A DNA stretch of 9,967 nt from Actinobacteria bacterium UBA5176 (GCA_002413305.1 DHWS01000153.1:858-10824); one strand, 5' to 3'. Shown: positions 1-6,287, counted from the first letter of the stretch. Numbers and translations are program-made. Notes: generated by a model not told the origin, from the sequence alone.

Positions 1-1167
1 GGCATCGTCCACCGGGACGTGAAGCCGGGAAACATCATGCTGACTCCCGCCGGCGACGTGAAGGTGATGGACTTCGGCATCGCCCGGGCCACCACGTCCG
101 AGAGCCTCACCCAGACGGCCACAGTGCTGGGCACGGCAACGTACTTCTCCCCCGAACAGGCCCAGGGCGCCGCCGTCGACGCGCGTTCGGACCTCTACTC
201 GCTGGGATGCGTGCTCTACGAGATGCTCACCGCCCAACCGCCCTTCACGGGCGACACCCCGGTGGCCATCGCGTACCAGCACGTGAAGGAGAACCCACTC
301 CCTCCGAGCAAACTGAACCCGGACATCCCCCCGGAGCTCGAATCCATCGTCCTGAAGCTCCTCGCGAAGAATCCGGCGAACCGCTACCAGTCGGCCGCCG
401 AGCTGATCGAGGACTTCGACCGGTACCGGGCGGGCGTGCCGGTCCACGCCACCCCGCTCCTTGCCGAGCCGACCCAGGTGGTCGAACCCCAGACGCGGGC
501 CACGACCGTCCTGCCCGTCGCCACCACGCCGGAGACGTACCGGAACCGGCGATGGGTGGCGTTCGCCATCCTCGCGATCATCCTGGCGGTGATCGCCGTG
601 GCGCTGATCTTCCTGGCCAAGAGCCTGCTGGGGACGGACCAGCTGAGCGCGGTCCCGAACGTCCGGGGCCAGACCGAGACCGCGGCAGAGGGCACGCTCC
701 AACAGGCCGGATACGTCACGAAGGTGAGCTCGCGCACCGTCCAGAGCCGGTACCCGCAGGGCAGGGTCGCGGACTACACGCCGAAACAGGCGCACACGGG
801 CGACACGATCACGTTGATCCTCTCCTCGGGCCAGCCGGTCCAGAAGGTGCAGATCCCCGACGTGATCTGCCTCTCGCAGAGCGAAGGAACGAACCAGCTC
901 GTGGCCGCCGGCTTCCAGGTCGACATCGGGGGTTCGGCCCACAACAACCAGTGCCAGCCGGGCGACATCGCGAAAACGTCCCCCGCCGCCGGTTCGCTCC
1001 AGCCGGTGAATTCGATCGTCCACATCTACTTGATCCCGCTGCCGTCGCCGTCCCCGAGCCCCTCGCCGAGCCCCTCACCTTCGCCATCTCCGAGCCCTTC
1101 GCCCAGCCCCTCGCCTTCTCCGTCACCCAGCGCCAGCGTGACTCTCCTGCCCACCGGCACACCCTAG
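1..1167 (+). CDS. pknB: PknB-type Ser/Thr protein kinase with two PASTA domains (5' partial)
   Basis: This is a transmembrane kinase that phosphorylates Ser/Thr on cell-wall and division proteins and senses muropeptides or lipid II through extracellular PASTA repeats (family knowledge). The frame is open from base 1, so the N-lobe and true start lie to the left. Counting from the first codon, the sequence shows the catalytic loop HRDVKPGN (4-11), DFG (24-26), a TQT activation-loop pair (37-39) matching the autophosphorylated threonines of mycobacterial PknB, SPE in place of APE (50-52), and a juxtamembrane linker. One membrane helix follows (about 185-206), then PASTA 1 (about 215-278), PASTA 2 (about 281-346) and a (Pro-Ser)15 tail. 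All catalytic residues present in the window are intact, so it should be active. Mycobacterial PknB has four PASTA domains; this one has two, and the second carries two cysteines (290 and 318). The TAG stop is at 1165-1167. The usual downstream gene is absent; a ThyX-like gene follows after 81 bases. Confidence 0.93.
   Translation, partial: GIVHRDVKPGNIMLTPAGDVKVMDFGIARATTSESLTQTATVLGTATYFSPEQAQGAAVDARSDLYSLGCVLYEMLTAQPPFTGDTPVAIAYQHVKENPLPPSKLNPDIPPELESIVLKLLAKNPANRYQSAAELIEDFDRYRAGVPVHATPLLAEPTQVVEPQTRATTVLPVATTPETYRNRRWVAFAILAIILAVIAVALIFLAKSLLGTDQLSAVPNVRGQTETAAEGTLQQAGYVTKVSSRTVQSRYPQGRVADYTPKQAHTGDTITLILSSGQPVQKVQIPDVICLSQSEGTNQLVAAGFQVDIGGSAHNNQCQPGDIAKTSPAAGSLQPVNSIVHIYLIPLPSPSPSPSPSPSPSPSPSPSPSPSPSPSPSASVTLLPTGTP
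1042..1131 (+). repeat. Coding repeat for a (Pro-Ser)15 tail
   Basis: Fifteen consecutive Pro-Ser codon pairs form the C-terminal tail of the PknB-like kinase, outside the membrane. The codons vary (CCG, CCC, CCT and CCA with TCG, AGC, TCC, TCA and TCT), so the repeat is selected or maintained at protein level as well as by DNA slippage. A short stretch, CCGAGCCCCTCG, is nearly repeated. Such tails are common extended linkers or wall-spanning segments in actinobacterial surface proteins. The copy number may differ between strains. Confidence 0.9.
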
Positions 1168-1198
1168 CGGCCGCGGCCGGCGGCGTCGTGGCGTGCGG

Positions 1199-1239
1199 TA
1201 GCATCCGGGAAGTCGTCCACTTACCCTTCCCGATCGGAG
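1199..1239 (+). promoter_or_regulatory. Possible -10 element and clear RBS before the ThyX-like gene
   Basis: TAGCAT (1199-1204) resembles a -10 hexamer (4 of 6 against TATAAT), but no convincing -35 lies 16-18 bases upstream. The 8-mer GGTAGCAT (1197-1204) recurs exactly upstream of the marR-like gene on the other strand (3498-3505), which raises its credibility. The ribosome binding site GGAG (1236-1239) lies 9 bases before the TTG at 1249 and decides that start. The promoter part is weak; the RBS is good. Confidence 0.4.
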
Positions 1240-1248
1240 CGAGCTGCG

Positions 1249-2868
1249 TTGGATGTCGTGCGGGAGGAGTTCACCGAAGATGAGCGGGCGATCCTCGCTC
1301 CCCATTTCACGAACCTGGACGGACCGGTGTTCGCCCTGGTCGGGCTGCCCGAAGTCGTGAAGGGGGCTCTCTTCGCCCGGTATTCCCGCTCGCCGAAGTC
1401 CCTGCGCCGGCTGTTCCTGGACGAGTTCGCGGAGACTGCCTCGCCACAGGCGGCCGACACCGGTGCGGGCGTCCGGCGGGCCGAGCAGCTCTACGAGCGA
1501 GTGTTCCTGGAGTACGGCGACGACTCGGTGGCTCAGCTCGGCGGGGTGCACCTCGCCTGCGAGCAGGCATCGCAGATCCTCACCAAGGTGCTCGAACGGG
1601 GCCGGCTGGCGGCCTATCTGGAGCAGTCGACCCGCTACGTGCCGTACGACGACCGTCCCGGCGGACGGTGGCGGTACCACGTGCCTCCGGAGGTCGAAGC
1701 GCTTCCCGACATCGCCGCTCGGTACCGCTCCACCCTGGACCGGGCCTTCGAGACGTACGCGAAGTGGCTCGGACCGCTCCAGGACTTCTACCGCGAACGG
1801 TATCCGAAGGACCCCGCCGACTCCGACTTCGTCCACCGCATGACCATCCGGGCCAAGGCCTGCGACACCCTGCGCGGGCTGCTCCCGGTGGCGACCCGGA
1901 CGAACGTCGGCATCTACGCCACCGCGCAGTCTTACGAGCAGCTCCTCCTGAGGATGCGCGCGCATCCGCTCCTGGAGGTCCGCGGGTTCGGCGACCTCAT
2001 GCTCGAGGAGCTTCGCAAGGTCATCCCCGCCTTCCTGGTCCGGGTGGACCGGCCGGACCGCGGCGGCGCCTGGAGCGACTACCTCCGCGACACGAGGGAG
2101 GCGACGGCCAACCTCGCTGCGCGCCTGCTGGCCCGCGATCCTGCATCCCGCCCCCAACCCTCGAGCGTCACGCTGGCGTCGTTCGACCCTGACGGCGAGG
2201 CGAAGGTCGTGGCCGCCGCGTTGTACGAGCATTCCTCGATCCCCTTCTCGACCCTGCTGGAACGGGCACGGCGGATGACGGTCGCGGAGCGCGCGGAGAC
2301 GATACGGGTCTATGCCGGGGACCGGACGAACCGCCGCCACCGGCCCGGGCGGGCATTCGAAGCGGCCGGGTACCGCTTCGACATCCTGTGCGACTACGGG
2401 GCCTTCCGGGACCTGCAGCGGCACCGGCCGCTGACCATCGAATGGCAGCGGCTCTCGCCGGAGCACGGCTTCTCGGTCTCGCCCGACGTCGAACCGGCCG
2501 GGGCCGGCACCGACTGGGCGTCGGTCATGGAAGGGTCCGCGGCCCTGTTCGACGTCCTGACCGAGCGATGCGGGCCGGTGGTGGCGCAGTACGCGCTCTC
2601 CATGGCGTACCACGTTCGGTTCACCATGGAGCTCAACGCCCGGGAAGCCCTCCACCTCATCGAGCTTCGGAGCTCCCCCCAGGGCCACCCGGTCTACCGG
2701 GCGATCGCGTGGGAGATGCACAGGCTGATCCGGGAGCAGGCGGGGCACGAAGCCATCGCCGGAGCGATGCGCTTCGTCGACCGGAGCGAGGTCGACTTAG
2801 AACGCCTCGACGCCGAGCGCCTCACCGAGGCCCGGCGCGGTCCGGGACCCGTGCCCGCCCGATCCTGA
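1249..2868 (+). CDS. Tandem-domain ThyX-like protein (FAD-dependent thymidylate synthase family)
   Basis: ThyX makes dTMP from dUMP using methylene-tetrahydrofolate, FAD and NADPH. This 539-residue protein is about twice the usual 220-250 residues and contains two ThyX-like halves. In the N-half the RHR motif is RGR (117-119), followed by E125, S127, R129 and Y130, matching the ExSxRY end of RHRxxSxNExSxRY. It also keeps an Arg four residues before LP (R209), but NAR has become TAQ (225-227). In the C-half RHR is intact (391-393), but the downstream residues are changed (W399, R401, S403) and the Arg before LP is Q447; NAR (463-465) and the following Arg (R474) are kept. The TTG start is chosen because GGAG lies 9 bases upstream; GTG at 1258 is an alternative without better support. 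The reading frame is intact, so the changes look like family-level divergence rather than decay. True thymidylate synthase activity is not certain. The gene stands alone, with a convergent marR-like gene downstream. Confidence 0.75.
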   Translation: MDVVREEFTEDERAILAPHFTNLDGPVFALVGLPEVVKGALFARYSRSPKSLRRLFLDEFAETASPQAADTGAGVRRAEQLYERVFLEYGDDSVAQLGGVHLACEQASQILTKVLERGRLAAYLEQSTRYVPYDDRPGGRWRYHVPPEVEALPDIAARYRSTLDRAFETYAKWLGPLQDFYRERYPKDPADSDFVHRMTIRAKACDTLRGLLPVATRTNVGIYATAQSYEQLLLRMRAHPLLEVRGFGDLMLEELRKVIPAFLVRVDRPDRGGAWSDYLRDTREATANLAARLLARDPASRPQPSSVTLASFDPDGEAKVVAAALYEHSSIPFSTLLERARRMTVAERAETIRVYAGDRTNRRHRPGRAFEAAGYRFDILCDYGAFRDLQRHRPLTIEWQRLSPEHGFSVSPDVEPAGAGTDWASVMEGSAALFDVLTERCGPVVAQYALSMAYHVRFTMELNAREALHLIELRSSPQGHPVYRAIAWEMHRLIREQAGHEAIAGAMRFVDRSEVDLERLDAERLTEARRGPGPVPARS

Positions 2869-2882
2869 CGCCCGTTCGGGCG
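2869..2882 (+). terminator. Small GC hairpin directly after the ThyX-like stop
   Basis: CGCCC-GTTC-GGGCG forms a 5-bp stem with a 4-base loop immediately after the TGA at 2866-2868. It is followed by GGCTTGGG rather than a T-run, so it is a weak intrinsic terminator at best. It sits in the 77-base gap between two convergent genes, where termination is expected. Nothing else recognisable lies in that gap. Confidence 0.35.
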
Positions 2883-2945
2883 GCTTGGGTCGGTCTCCGG
2901 CGAGGACCAGGCTCGTTCGTTTCCCGGATGAGGCTTTGGGGGCGT

Positions 2946-3491
2946 TCAGCGTCGACCGGCCGTGGCTACCGGCTCCGGTTCGGACGCAGCCTGAGCCTGA
3001 CCGTCGGAGCCGGCGTCGAACGAACAGTCGGCCTCGCTTTCGTCGTTCCCCTCGAGGATCTTGCGGAGGAGCGTCCGGAGCTGACGGCTTTCGTCGACGC
3101 TCAGATGCCGCCCGAAATGCTCCTGGATCCCCTTGAGATGGATCGGCGTGGCCAGCCGGAAGGCTTCCGCACCCGCTTCGGTGATCGTCGCGTAGGTCCC
3201 GCGCCGGTCCGCCGCGCACGATCGGCGCGATACGAGCCTCGCCTCCTCCATCCGATCGATCAGGCGGGTCACGCCGCTCTTGCTCAGGAGCACCGCTTCG
3301 GAGAGGTCCTGCATGCGCATGGCCCCCTCCGGGGCGCGGGACAGATGCAGGAGGACCTCGTACCAGCTCAACGGCAGGCTCCGCTGATCCAGGAGGTCGC
3401 GCTCGAGCCGTCCGACCAGCACCGAATGCGCCTGAATGAGCGAAGCCCAAGCGTTCAGCTGATCCTCGACGATGCGATCGGTCCTGTCCAC
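2946..3491 (-). CDS. MarR-family transcriptional regulator
   Basis: This is a dimeric winged-helix DNA-binding protein of 181 residues. MarR proteins usually repress themselves and a neighbour, and release DNA when a phenolic ligand or oxidant binds. The winged-helix core covers about residues 40-105: a helix around SWYEVLLHL, the recognition helix around LSKSGVTRLIDRME (69-82), and the wing with the conserved DRRG (95-98). Helices at both ends would form the dimer interface. After residue 148 the C-terminal tail is acidic and rich in Ala, Ser and Gln, and is probably disordered. The start is GTG (3489-3491). No Shine-Dalgarno precedes it, but a -10-like TAGCAT ends 6 bases before it, so the mRNA may be leaderless. 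An ATG nine bases upstream is in another frame. The gene diverges from the YceI-family gene, its probable target, across a gap with two inverted repeats. The ligand cannot be read from the sequence. Confidence 0.93.
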   Translation of the reverse strand: MDRTDRIVEDQLNAWASLIQAHSVLVGRLERDLLDQRSLPLSWYEVLLHLSRAPEGAMRMQDLSEAVLLSKSGVTRLIDRMEEARLVSRRSCAADRRGTYATITEAGAEAFRLATPIHLKGIQEHFGRHLSVDESRQLRTLLRKILEGNDESEADCSFDAGSDGQAQAASEPEPVATAGRR

Positions 3492-3497
3492 GAAGCC

Positions 3498-3526
3498 ATG
3501 CTACCAGGCAGTAGTTGACGCCGCAA
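3498..3526 (-). promoter_or_regulatory. Candidate promoter of the marR-like gene (leaderless)
   Basis: On the - strand, TTGCGG (3521-3526) and TAGCAT (3498-3503) are spaced by 17 bases. The transcript would then begin at or next to the GTG start at 3491. The -35 lies inside inverted repeat 1, so binding there would give autorepression. The -35 matches the consensus only at TTG. Confidence 0.4.
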
Positions 3527-3527
3527 C
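3514..3527. promoter_or_regulatory. Candidate MarR operator 1
   Basis: GTTG-ACGCCG-CAAC is an inverted repeat inside the longer TAGTTGACGCCGCAACGAT (3512-3530). It overlaps the -35 boxes of both divergent promoters. It resembles operator 2 in sequence and in half-site spacing; the centres are 29 bases apart, close to three helical turns. Confidence 0.55.
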
Positions 3528-3544
3528 GATTTATGGGATATAGT
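3515..3544 (+). promoter_or_regulatory. Sigma-70-like promoter of the YceI-family gene
   Basis: TTGACG (3515-3520) and TATAGT (3539-3544) are separated by 18 bases, and each is one or two bases from consensus. This is the best promoter in the window. The AT-rich patch around 3528-3545 stands out against the GC-rich background. Transcription would start near 3551, giving a purine-rich leader of about 70 bases. Both elements are overlapped by inverted repeats that fit a MarR repressor. Confidence 0.7.
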
Positions 3545-3555
3545 TGCGACTGCAA
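3544..3555. promoter_or_regulatory. Candidate MarR operator 2
   Basis: TTGC-GACT-GCAA is a perfect inverted repeat within TAGTTGCGACTGCAATCGT (3541-3559). It begins in the -10 box and covers the expected start site of the YceI-family transcript, so a bound repressor would block RNA polymerase. It shares TAGTTG and GCAA with operator 1. Confidence 0.6.
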
Positions 3556-3621
3556 TCGTTGAGAGAGCAACCGAGAGCCGGAGGAGCCGGCGTCCGGGAC
3601 GAGGAACGAGGAGGCAGAGAG

Positions 3622-4203
3622 ATGGAAACGACCACCGAGACCCGCGGGATCGAGATCCCTCAGGCCGGTTCGTAGGCGATCGACGCGGCGCACAGCACGG
3701 TGTCGTTCGTCGCAAAGCACATGATGGTCAGCAAGGTGCGAGGCTCCTTCAAGAACGTCACCGGCGAGCTGCACGTGGCCGACACCATCGAGGGCTCCAG
3801 CGTGGAGGCCGTCATCGACGCAGCGAGCATCGACACCGGCACCGAGCAGCGCGACGCCCACCTCCGGTCGCCCGACTTCCTTGATGTCGAACGATTCCCG
3901 GAGCTTCGCTTCAAGAGCAAGCAGGTCGAGCGGACGGGCCCCACGACCCTGAAGGTCGTGGGCGACCTCTCCATCCGCGACGTCACCCGGCCGGTCGTCC
4001 TGGACGTCGAGTACGAGGGCCAGGTCCCGAACATGCATGGGGGCCTGCGCGCGGCGTTCTCCGCCACCACGGAGATCGACCGCGATGCGTTCGGCATCAC
4101 CTGGAACATGGCCCTGGAGACCGGCGGGGTGCTGGTCGGCAAGCGGGTGAAGATCGAGCTCGAGATCGCCGCCGTCCAGATAGCCGCGGAACAGGCCGCG
4201 TAA
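3622..4203 (+). CDS. YceI-family protein, interrupted by an in-frame TAG at codon 18
   Basis: YceI proteins are lipocalin-like beta barrels that bind long isoprenoids such as polyprenyl or quinone chains, often in stress responses. The family pattern is clear: AIDAAHSTVSF after the stop, RDAHLRSPDFLDVERFPELRF-like central motif (about 3850-3915), GDLSIRDVTRPV, FGITWN, and a C-terminal VLVGKRVKIELEI strand. ATG 3622 is the natural start, because GGAGG (3610-3614) lies 7 bases upstream. From there codons 2-17 read without interruption and codon 18 is TAG (3673-3675), where the family has Tyr or Trp before IDxxHS. After it the frame is open for 175 codons to TAA. Translation might restart at GTG 3700 or ATG 3721, but neither has a Shine-Dalgarno, and the first beta strand would be lost. 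There is no signal peptide, so the protein would be cytoplasmic. It could be a fresh nonsense mutation, a sequencing error or readthrough. It is paired with the divergent MarR-like regulator. Confidence 0.88.
3673..3675 (+). other. In-frame TAG in the YceI-family gene
   Basis: The frame from ATG 3622 reads ...Gly-Ser-TAG-Ala-Ile-Asp... The residues on both sides continue the YceI N-terminal pattern, in which this position is aromatic. One base change from TAC (Tyr) or TGG (Trp) explains it. TAG ends two other genes here (the kinase and the acyl-CoA ligase), so it is not generally reassigned to an amino acid. Confidence 0.85.
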
Positions 4204-4231
4204 GAATCTCGGCCGAAAGCGAAGGCGAATG

Positions 4232-4267
4232 AGCGCCTCCGGGTCCGGACCCGGGGGCGCTTTCGTT
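4232..4267 (+). terminator. Probable intrinsic terminator after the YceI-family gene
   Basis: A 13-bp stem (4232-4244 paired with 4249-4261, one G-T wobble) closes on a CCGG tetraloop and is followed by TTTCGTT. It begins 28 bases after the TAA. The stem is almost entirely G-C and should be very stable; the T-run is short. An upstream CGAAAGCG (4214-4221) could pair with CGCTTTCG (4258-4265) instead, which would compete with the stem. Confidence 0.65.
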
Positions 4268-4339
4268 CGATGGCGGACGCCGAACCCGAACGGAAACGCA
4301 ACGCACACCACCCGGTCAGCCGGGATGTTTCCGGGGACA

Positions 4340-4498
4340 ATGGCCGCCGTGAACGTGCTGTCCCTCACATGGCTGCTGGCCTTCGACCGCGAAGCGGTGA
4401 TCCTGGCCGCGCTCATCTCCCTGGGCGGAGCGGCCGTCGTCGTGGCGATCGGCGCGTTCGTGCTGTTCGCGCGGGAGCGGCGGCGGCGTTCGGACTGA
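4340..4498 (+). CDS. Possible small single-pass membrane protein
   Basis: I do not recognise this 52-residue frame. It has a hydrophobic segment at about residues 19-44 (Ala, Val, Ile, Leu and Gly rich) followed by a positively charged end, RERRRRSD. This suggests one membrane helix with the C-terminus in the cytoplasm. The start is uncertain. ATG 4340 has only GGGG three bases before it; GTG 4349 would suit a leaderless transcript from a GACAAT -10 at 4336-4341; ATG 4325 is a third option. It ends three bases before the convergent acyl-CoA ligase stop. GC-rich DNA makes such frames by chance, but a clean membrane helix followed by an Arg cluster is suggestive. The rest of the gap between the YceI-family stop and 4340 holds the terminator and nothing else I recognise. 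Confidence 0.35.
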   Translation: MAAVNVLSLTWLLAFDREAVILAALISLGGAAVVVAIGAFVLFARERRRRSD

Positions 4499-4501
4499 CG
4501 G

Positions 4502-6250
4502 CTACGAGGGCCCGGCGGCGGCCGCCTTCGACTTCTCCTCGTCGATGAGCACGCGGCGAAGCACCTTGCCGACCAGCGTCTCGGGAAGGGAATCCCGGAA
4601 CTGCACGAACTTCGGGATCTTGTAGCCGGTCAGGCCGTTCTCGTCGCGAAGGAACGAGGTGATCTCGTCGGCGGTCGCGGTCTCGCCTTCTTTCAGCACG
4701 ATGTAGGCCTTCACGGCCTCACCGGTCTTCTCATCGGGGATCCCGACGACGGTCGCCTTCTGGACCTTGGGGTGGGTGTACAGGACCTGCTCGATGTCGG
4801 TCGGGTACACGTTGAACCCGGACACGAGGATCATGTCCTTCTTCCGGTCGACGATGTAGAAGTAGCCTTCATCGTCCATCTTGGCGATGTCGCCGGAGAG
4901 GAGCCACCGGGTCCCGTCCTCGGCGGTCTTGATCATGCCCTCGGTCTCCTCGGGCCGGTTGAAGTACCCCTGCATGATCTGGGGTCCGGCCAGGATCAGC
5001 TCGCCCTGCTCCCCCGCGGGCATGTCCTTCGTCCAGTCGTCGAGGTCCACGATCCGGCAGTCGGTGTCGGGGACCGGCAGACCGATCGAGCCTTCCTTCC
5101 GCTTGCCGTAGATCGGCTGGGCGTGGGTGATGGGCGAGGTCTCGGTGAGCCCGTAGCCTTCCGCCACCGCCGCGCCGGTGATGCTCTGGAACTTCTGGGC
5201 GACCGCGAGGGGGAGCGGCGCGGCGCCGGACAGGCAAGCCTTCAGGGACTTGAGGTCGTACTTGGGGGTCTCCTTCGCCTCGTTGATGGCGATGTAGAGG
5301 CGAGGGACGCCGGGGAACAGCGTGGGCTTCTCCTTCTGGATGACCTTCAGCGTGGGTTCGAGCTGGAACTGCGGCATCAGGACCAACTTGGCGGCCTTCG
5401 AGATCCCGATGTTCATGCCCACCGTCATCCCATACGAGTGGAAGAACGGGATGATGCACATCACGCCCTCCTGGCCCTCGACCAATCCCGGGAACCAGGC
5501 CCCGCCCTGCAGCACGTTCGAGATCAGGTTGGAGTGGGTGAGCATGGCGCCCTTGGACAGGCCAGTCGTCCCTCCGGTGTAGATGAGGCCGGCGATGTCG
5601 TTCTTCGGGTCCACCTCGGCCACCGGGGCCGACGGATACGAGCCGCGCATCAGGTCCTTCCACCACCGGACCTTGGCGTCGGGCGGGACCGGGGGCCATG
5701 GGTGGCCTTCGGCCAGTTCGTGCTTCTTGATGGTCCGGGGGGCAAGCAGGTTCAGTGGGAACGGCATGTAGTCGGTGACGCTCCCGACGACGACCTCGCG
5801 CAGGCCCGCCTCCTCCCGAACGCTGGCCACCAAGGGATACAGCACATCGAGCGTGATAGCGACTTCGATCCCTGCGTCCTTCAGCTGGTGGGAGAGCTCG
5901 CGCTGGGTGTAGAGGGGGTTGTTGCCCACGACGACCGCGCCGATCCGAAGGGCCGCGTAGTAGGCGATGACGTAGTGCGGACAGTTGGGCAGGATGAGGC
6001 CGACCCGGTCACCCTTCTGGATGCCGAGGCTCACCAGGACCCGGCTGAACCGGTCGACCTGCGCGCCGAGCTCTCGGTAGCTGAGCGTCTTGCCGGCCGG
6101 GGCGCCGGGGAGCCAGAACGCGATCGCCGGCCGGTCCGGGAAGCGCTCCACGGCGTCGGTCAAGAGCGAGTACAGCGACCGCTCCGTGTATGGCTCGAGG
6201 GACTTCGGCACGTCGTCGGGGTAGTGGTCGAGCCAGGGGCGATCGGTCAC
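4502..6250 (-). CDS. Long-chain fatty acid-CoA ligase (FadD-like, AMP-binding)
   Basis: The enzyme activates a fatty or aryl carboxylic acid with ATP to an acyl-adenylate and then an acyl-CoA, feeding beta-oxidation or lipid synthesis; it is cytoplasmic. The protein has 582 residues, a normal length. All core adenylate-forming motifs are present: the P-loop YTGGTTGLSKGA (about 224-235), the FFHSYG region (about 269-274), GYGLTETSP (about 365-373), SGD (452-454), the hinge and linker DRKKDMILVSGFN (about 468-480), and the catalytic Lys in GKVLRR (K562). GTG 6250 is chosen because GGAGG (6258-6262) lies 7 bases upstream. ATG 6280, ten codons earlier, lacks an RBS and overlaps a likely -10 box. 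The stop is TAG at 4502-4504. The amidase gene lies upstream on the same strand, 83 bases away, so co-transcription is possible. Chain-length preference cannot be read from the sequence. Confidence 0.94.
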   Translation of the reverse strand: MTDRPWLDHYPDDVPKSLEPYTERSLYSLLTDAVERFPDRPAIAFWLPGAPAGKTLSYRELGAQVDRFSRVLVSLGIQKGDRVGLILPNCPHYVIAYYAALRIGAVVVGNNPLYTQRELSHQLKDAGIEVAITLDVLYPLVASVREEAGLREVVVGSVTDYMPFPLNLLAPRTIKKHELAEGHPWPPVPPDAKVRWWKDLMRGSYPSAPVAEVDPKNDIAGLIYTGGTTGLSKGAMLTHSNLISNVLQGGAWFPGLVEGQEGVMCIIPFFHSYGMTVGMNIGISKAAKLVLMPQFQLEPTLKVIQKEKPTLFPGVPRLYIAINEAKETPKYDLKSLKACLSGAAPLPLAVAQKFQSITGAAVAEGYGLTETSPITHAQPIYGKRKEGSIGLPVPDTDCRIVDLDDWTKDMPAGEQGELILAGPQIMQGYFNRPEETEGMIKTAEDGTRWLLSGDIAKMDDEGYFYIVDRKKDMILVSGFNVYPTDIEQVLYTHPKVQKATVVGIPDEKTGEAVKAYIVLKEGETATADEITSFLRDENGLTGYKIPKFVQFRDSLPETLVGKVLRRVLIDEEKSKAAAAGPS

Positions 6251-6274
6251 GGCGGCACCTCCAAGTCGAGAATG

Positions 6275-6287
6275 GGCCATTATGGCC
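6275..6287 (-). promoter_or_regulatory. Possible -10 box inside a perfect palindrome before the acyl-CoA ligase gene
   Basis: On the - strand CATAAT (6279-6284) is one base from the -10 consensus and lies inside GGCCATTATGGCC, a 13-base perfect palindrome. A transcript from it would start near 6272, leaving about 20 bases that contain the GGAGG and GTG. No good -35 is present at 16-18 bases. The palindrome could be a repressor site or chance. Confidence 0.35.

Noticed and set aside
1168..1186. Terminator in the CGGCCGCGGCCGG run after the kinase gene
   Set aside because: The palindrome has almost no loop and no T-run follows; it is more likely plain GC-rich sequence.
1123..2748. 541-codon open frame on the - strand opposite the ThyX-like gene
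   Set aside because: It is rich in Arg, Pro and Gly with no recognisable motif, and it is opposite a gene with clear family residues. It is a product of GC-rich third positions.
2388..3518. 376-codon open frame on the + strand across the ThyX-like gene end and the marR gene
   Set aside because: It is out of frame with the ThyX-like protein and antisense to the MarR winged helix; no recognisable content.
3622..3675. A 17-codon leader peptide before the YceI gene
   Set aside because: The codons before and after TAG join into one YceI N-terminus, and there is no run of regulatory codons or attenuator structure. An interrupted gene explains it better, though restart at GTG 3700 stays possible.
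2797..4416. 539-codon open frame on the - strand covering marR, the gap and yceI
   Set aside because: It overlaps three better supported elements, including a promoter region, and has no domain pattern.
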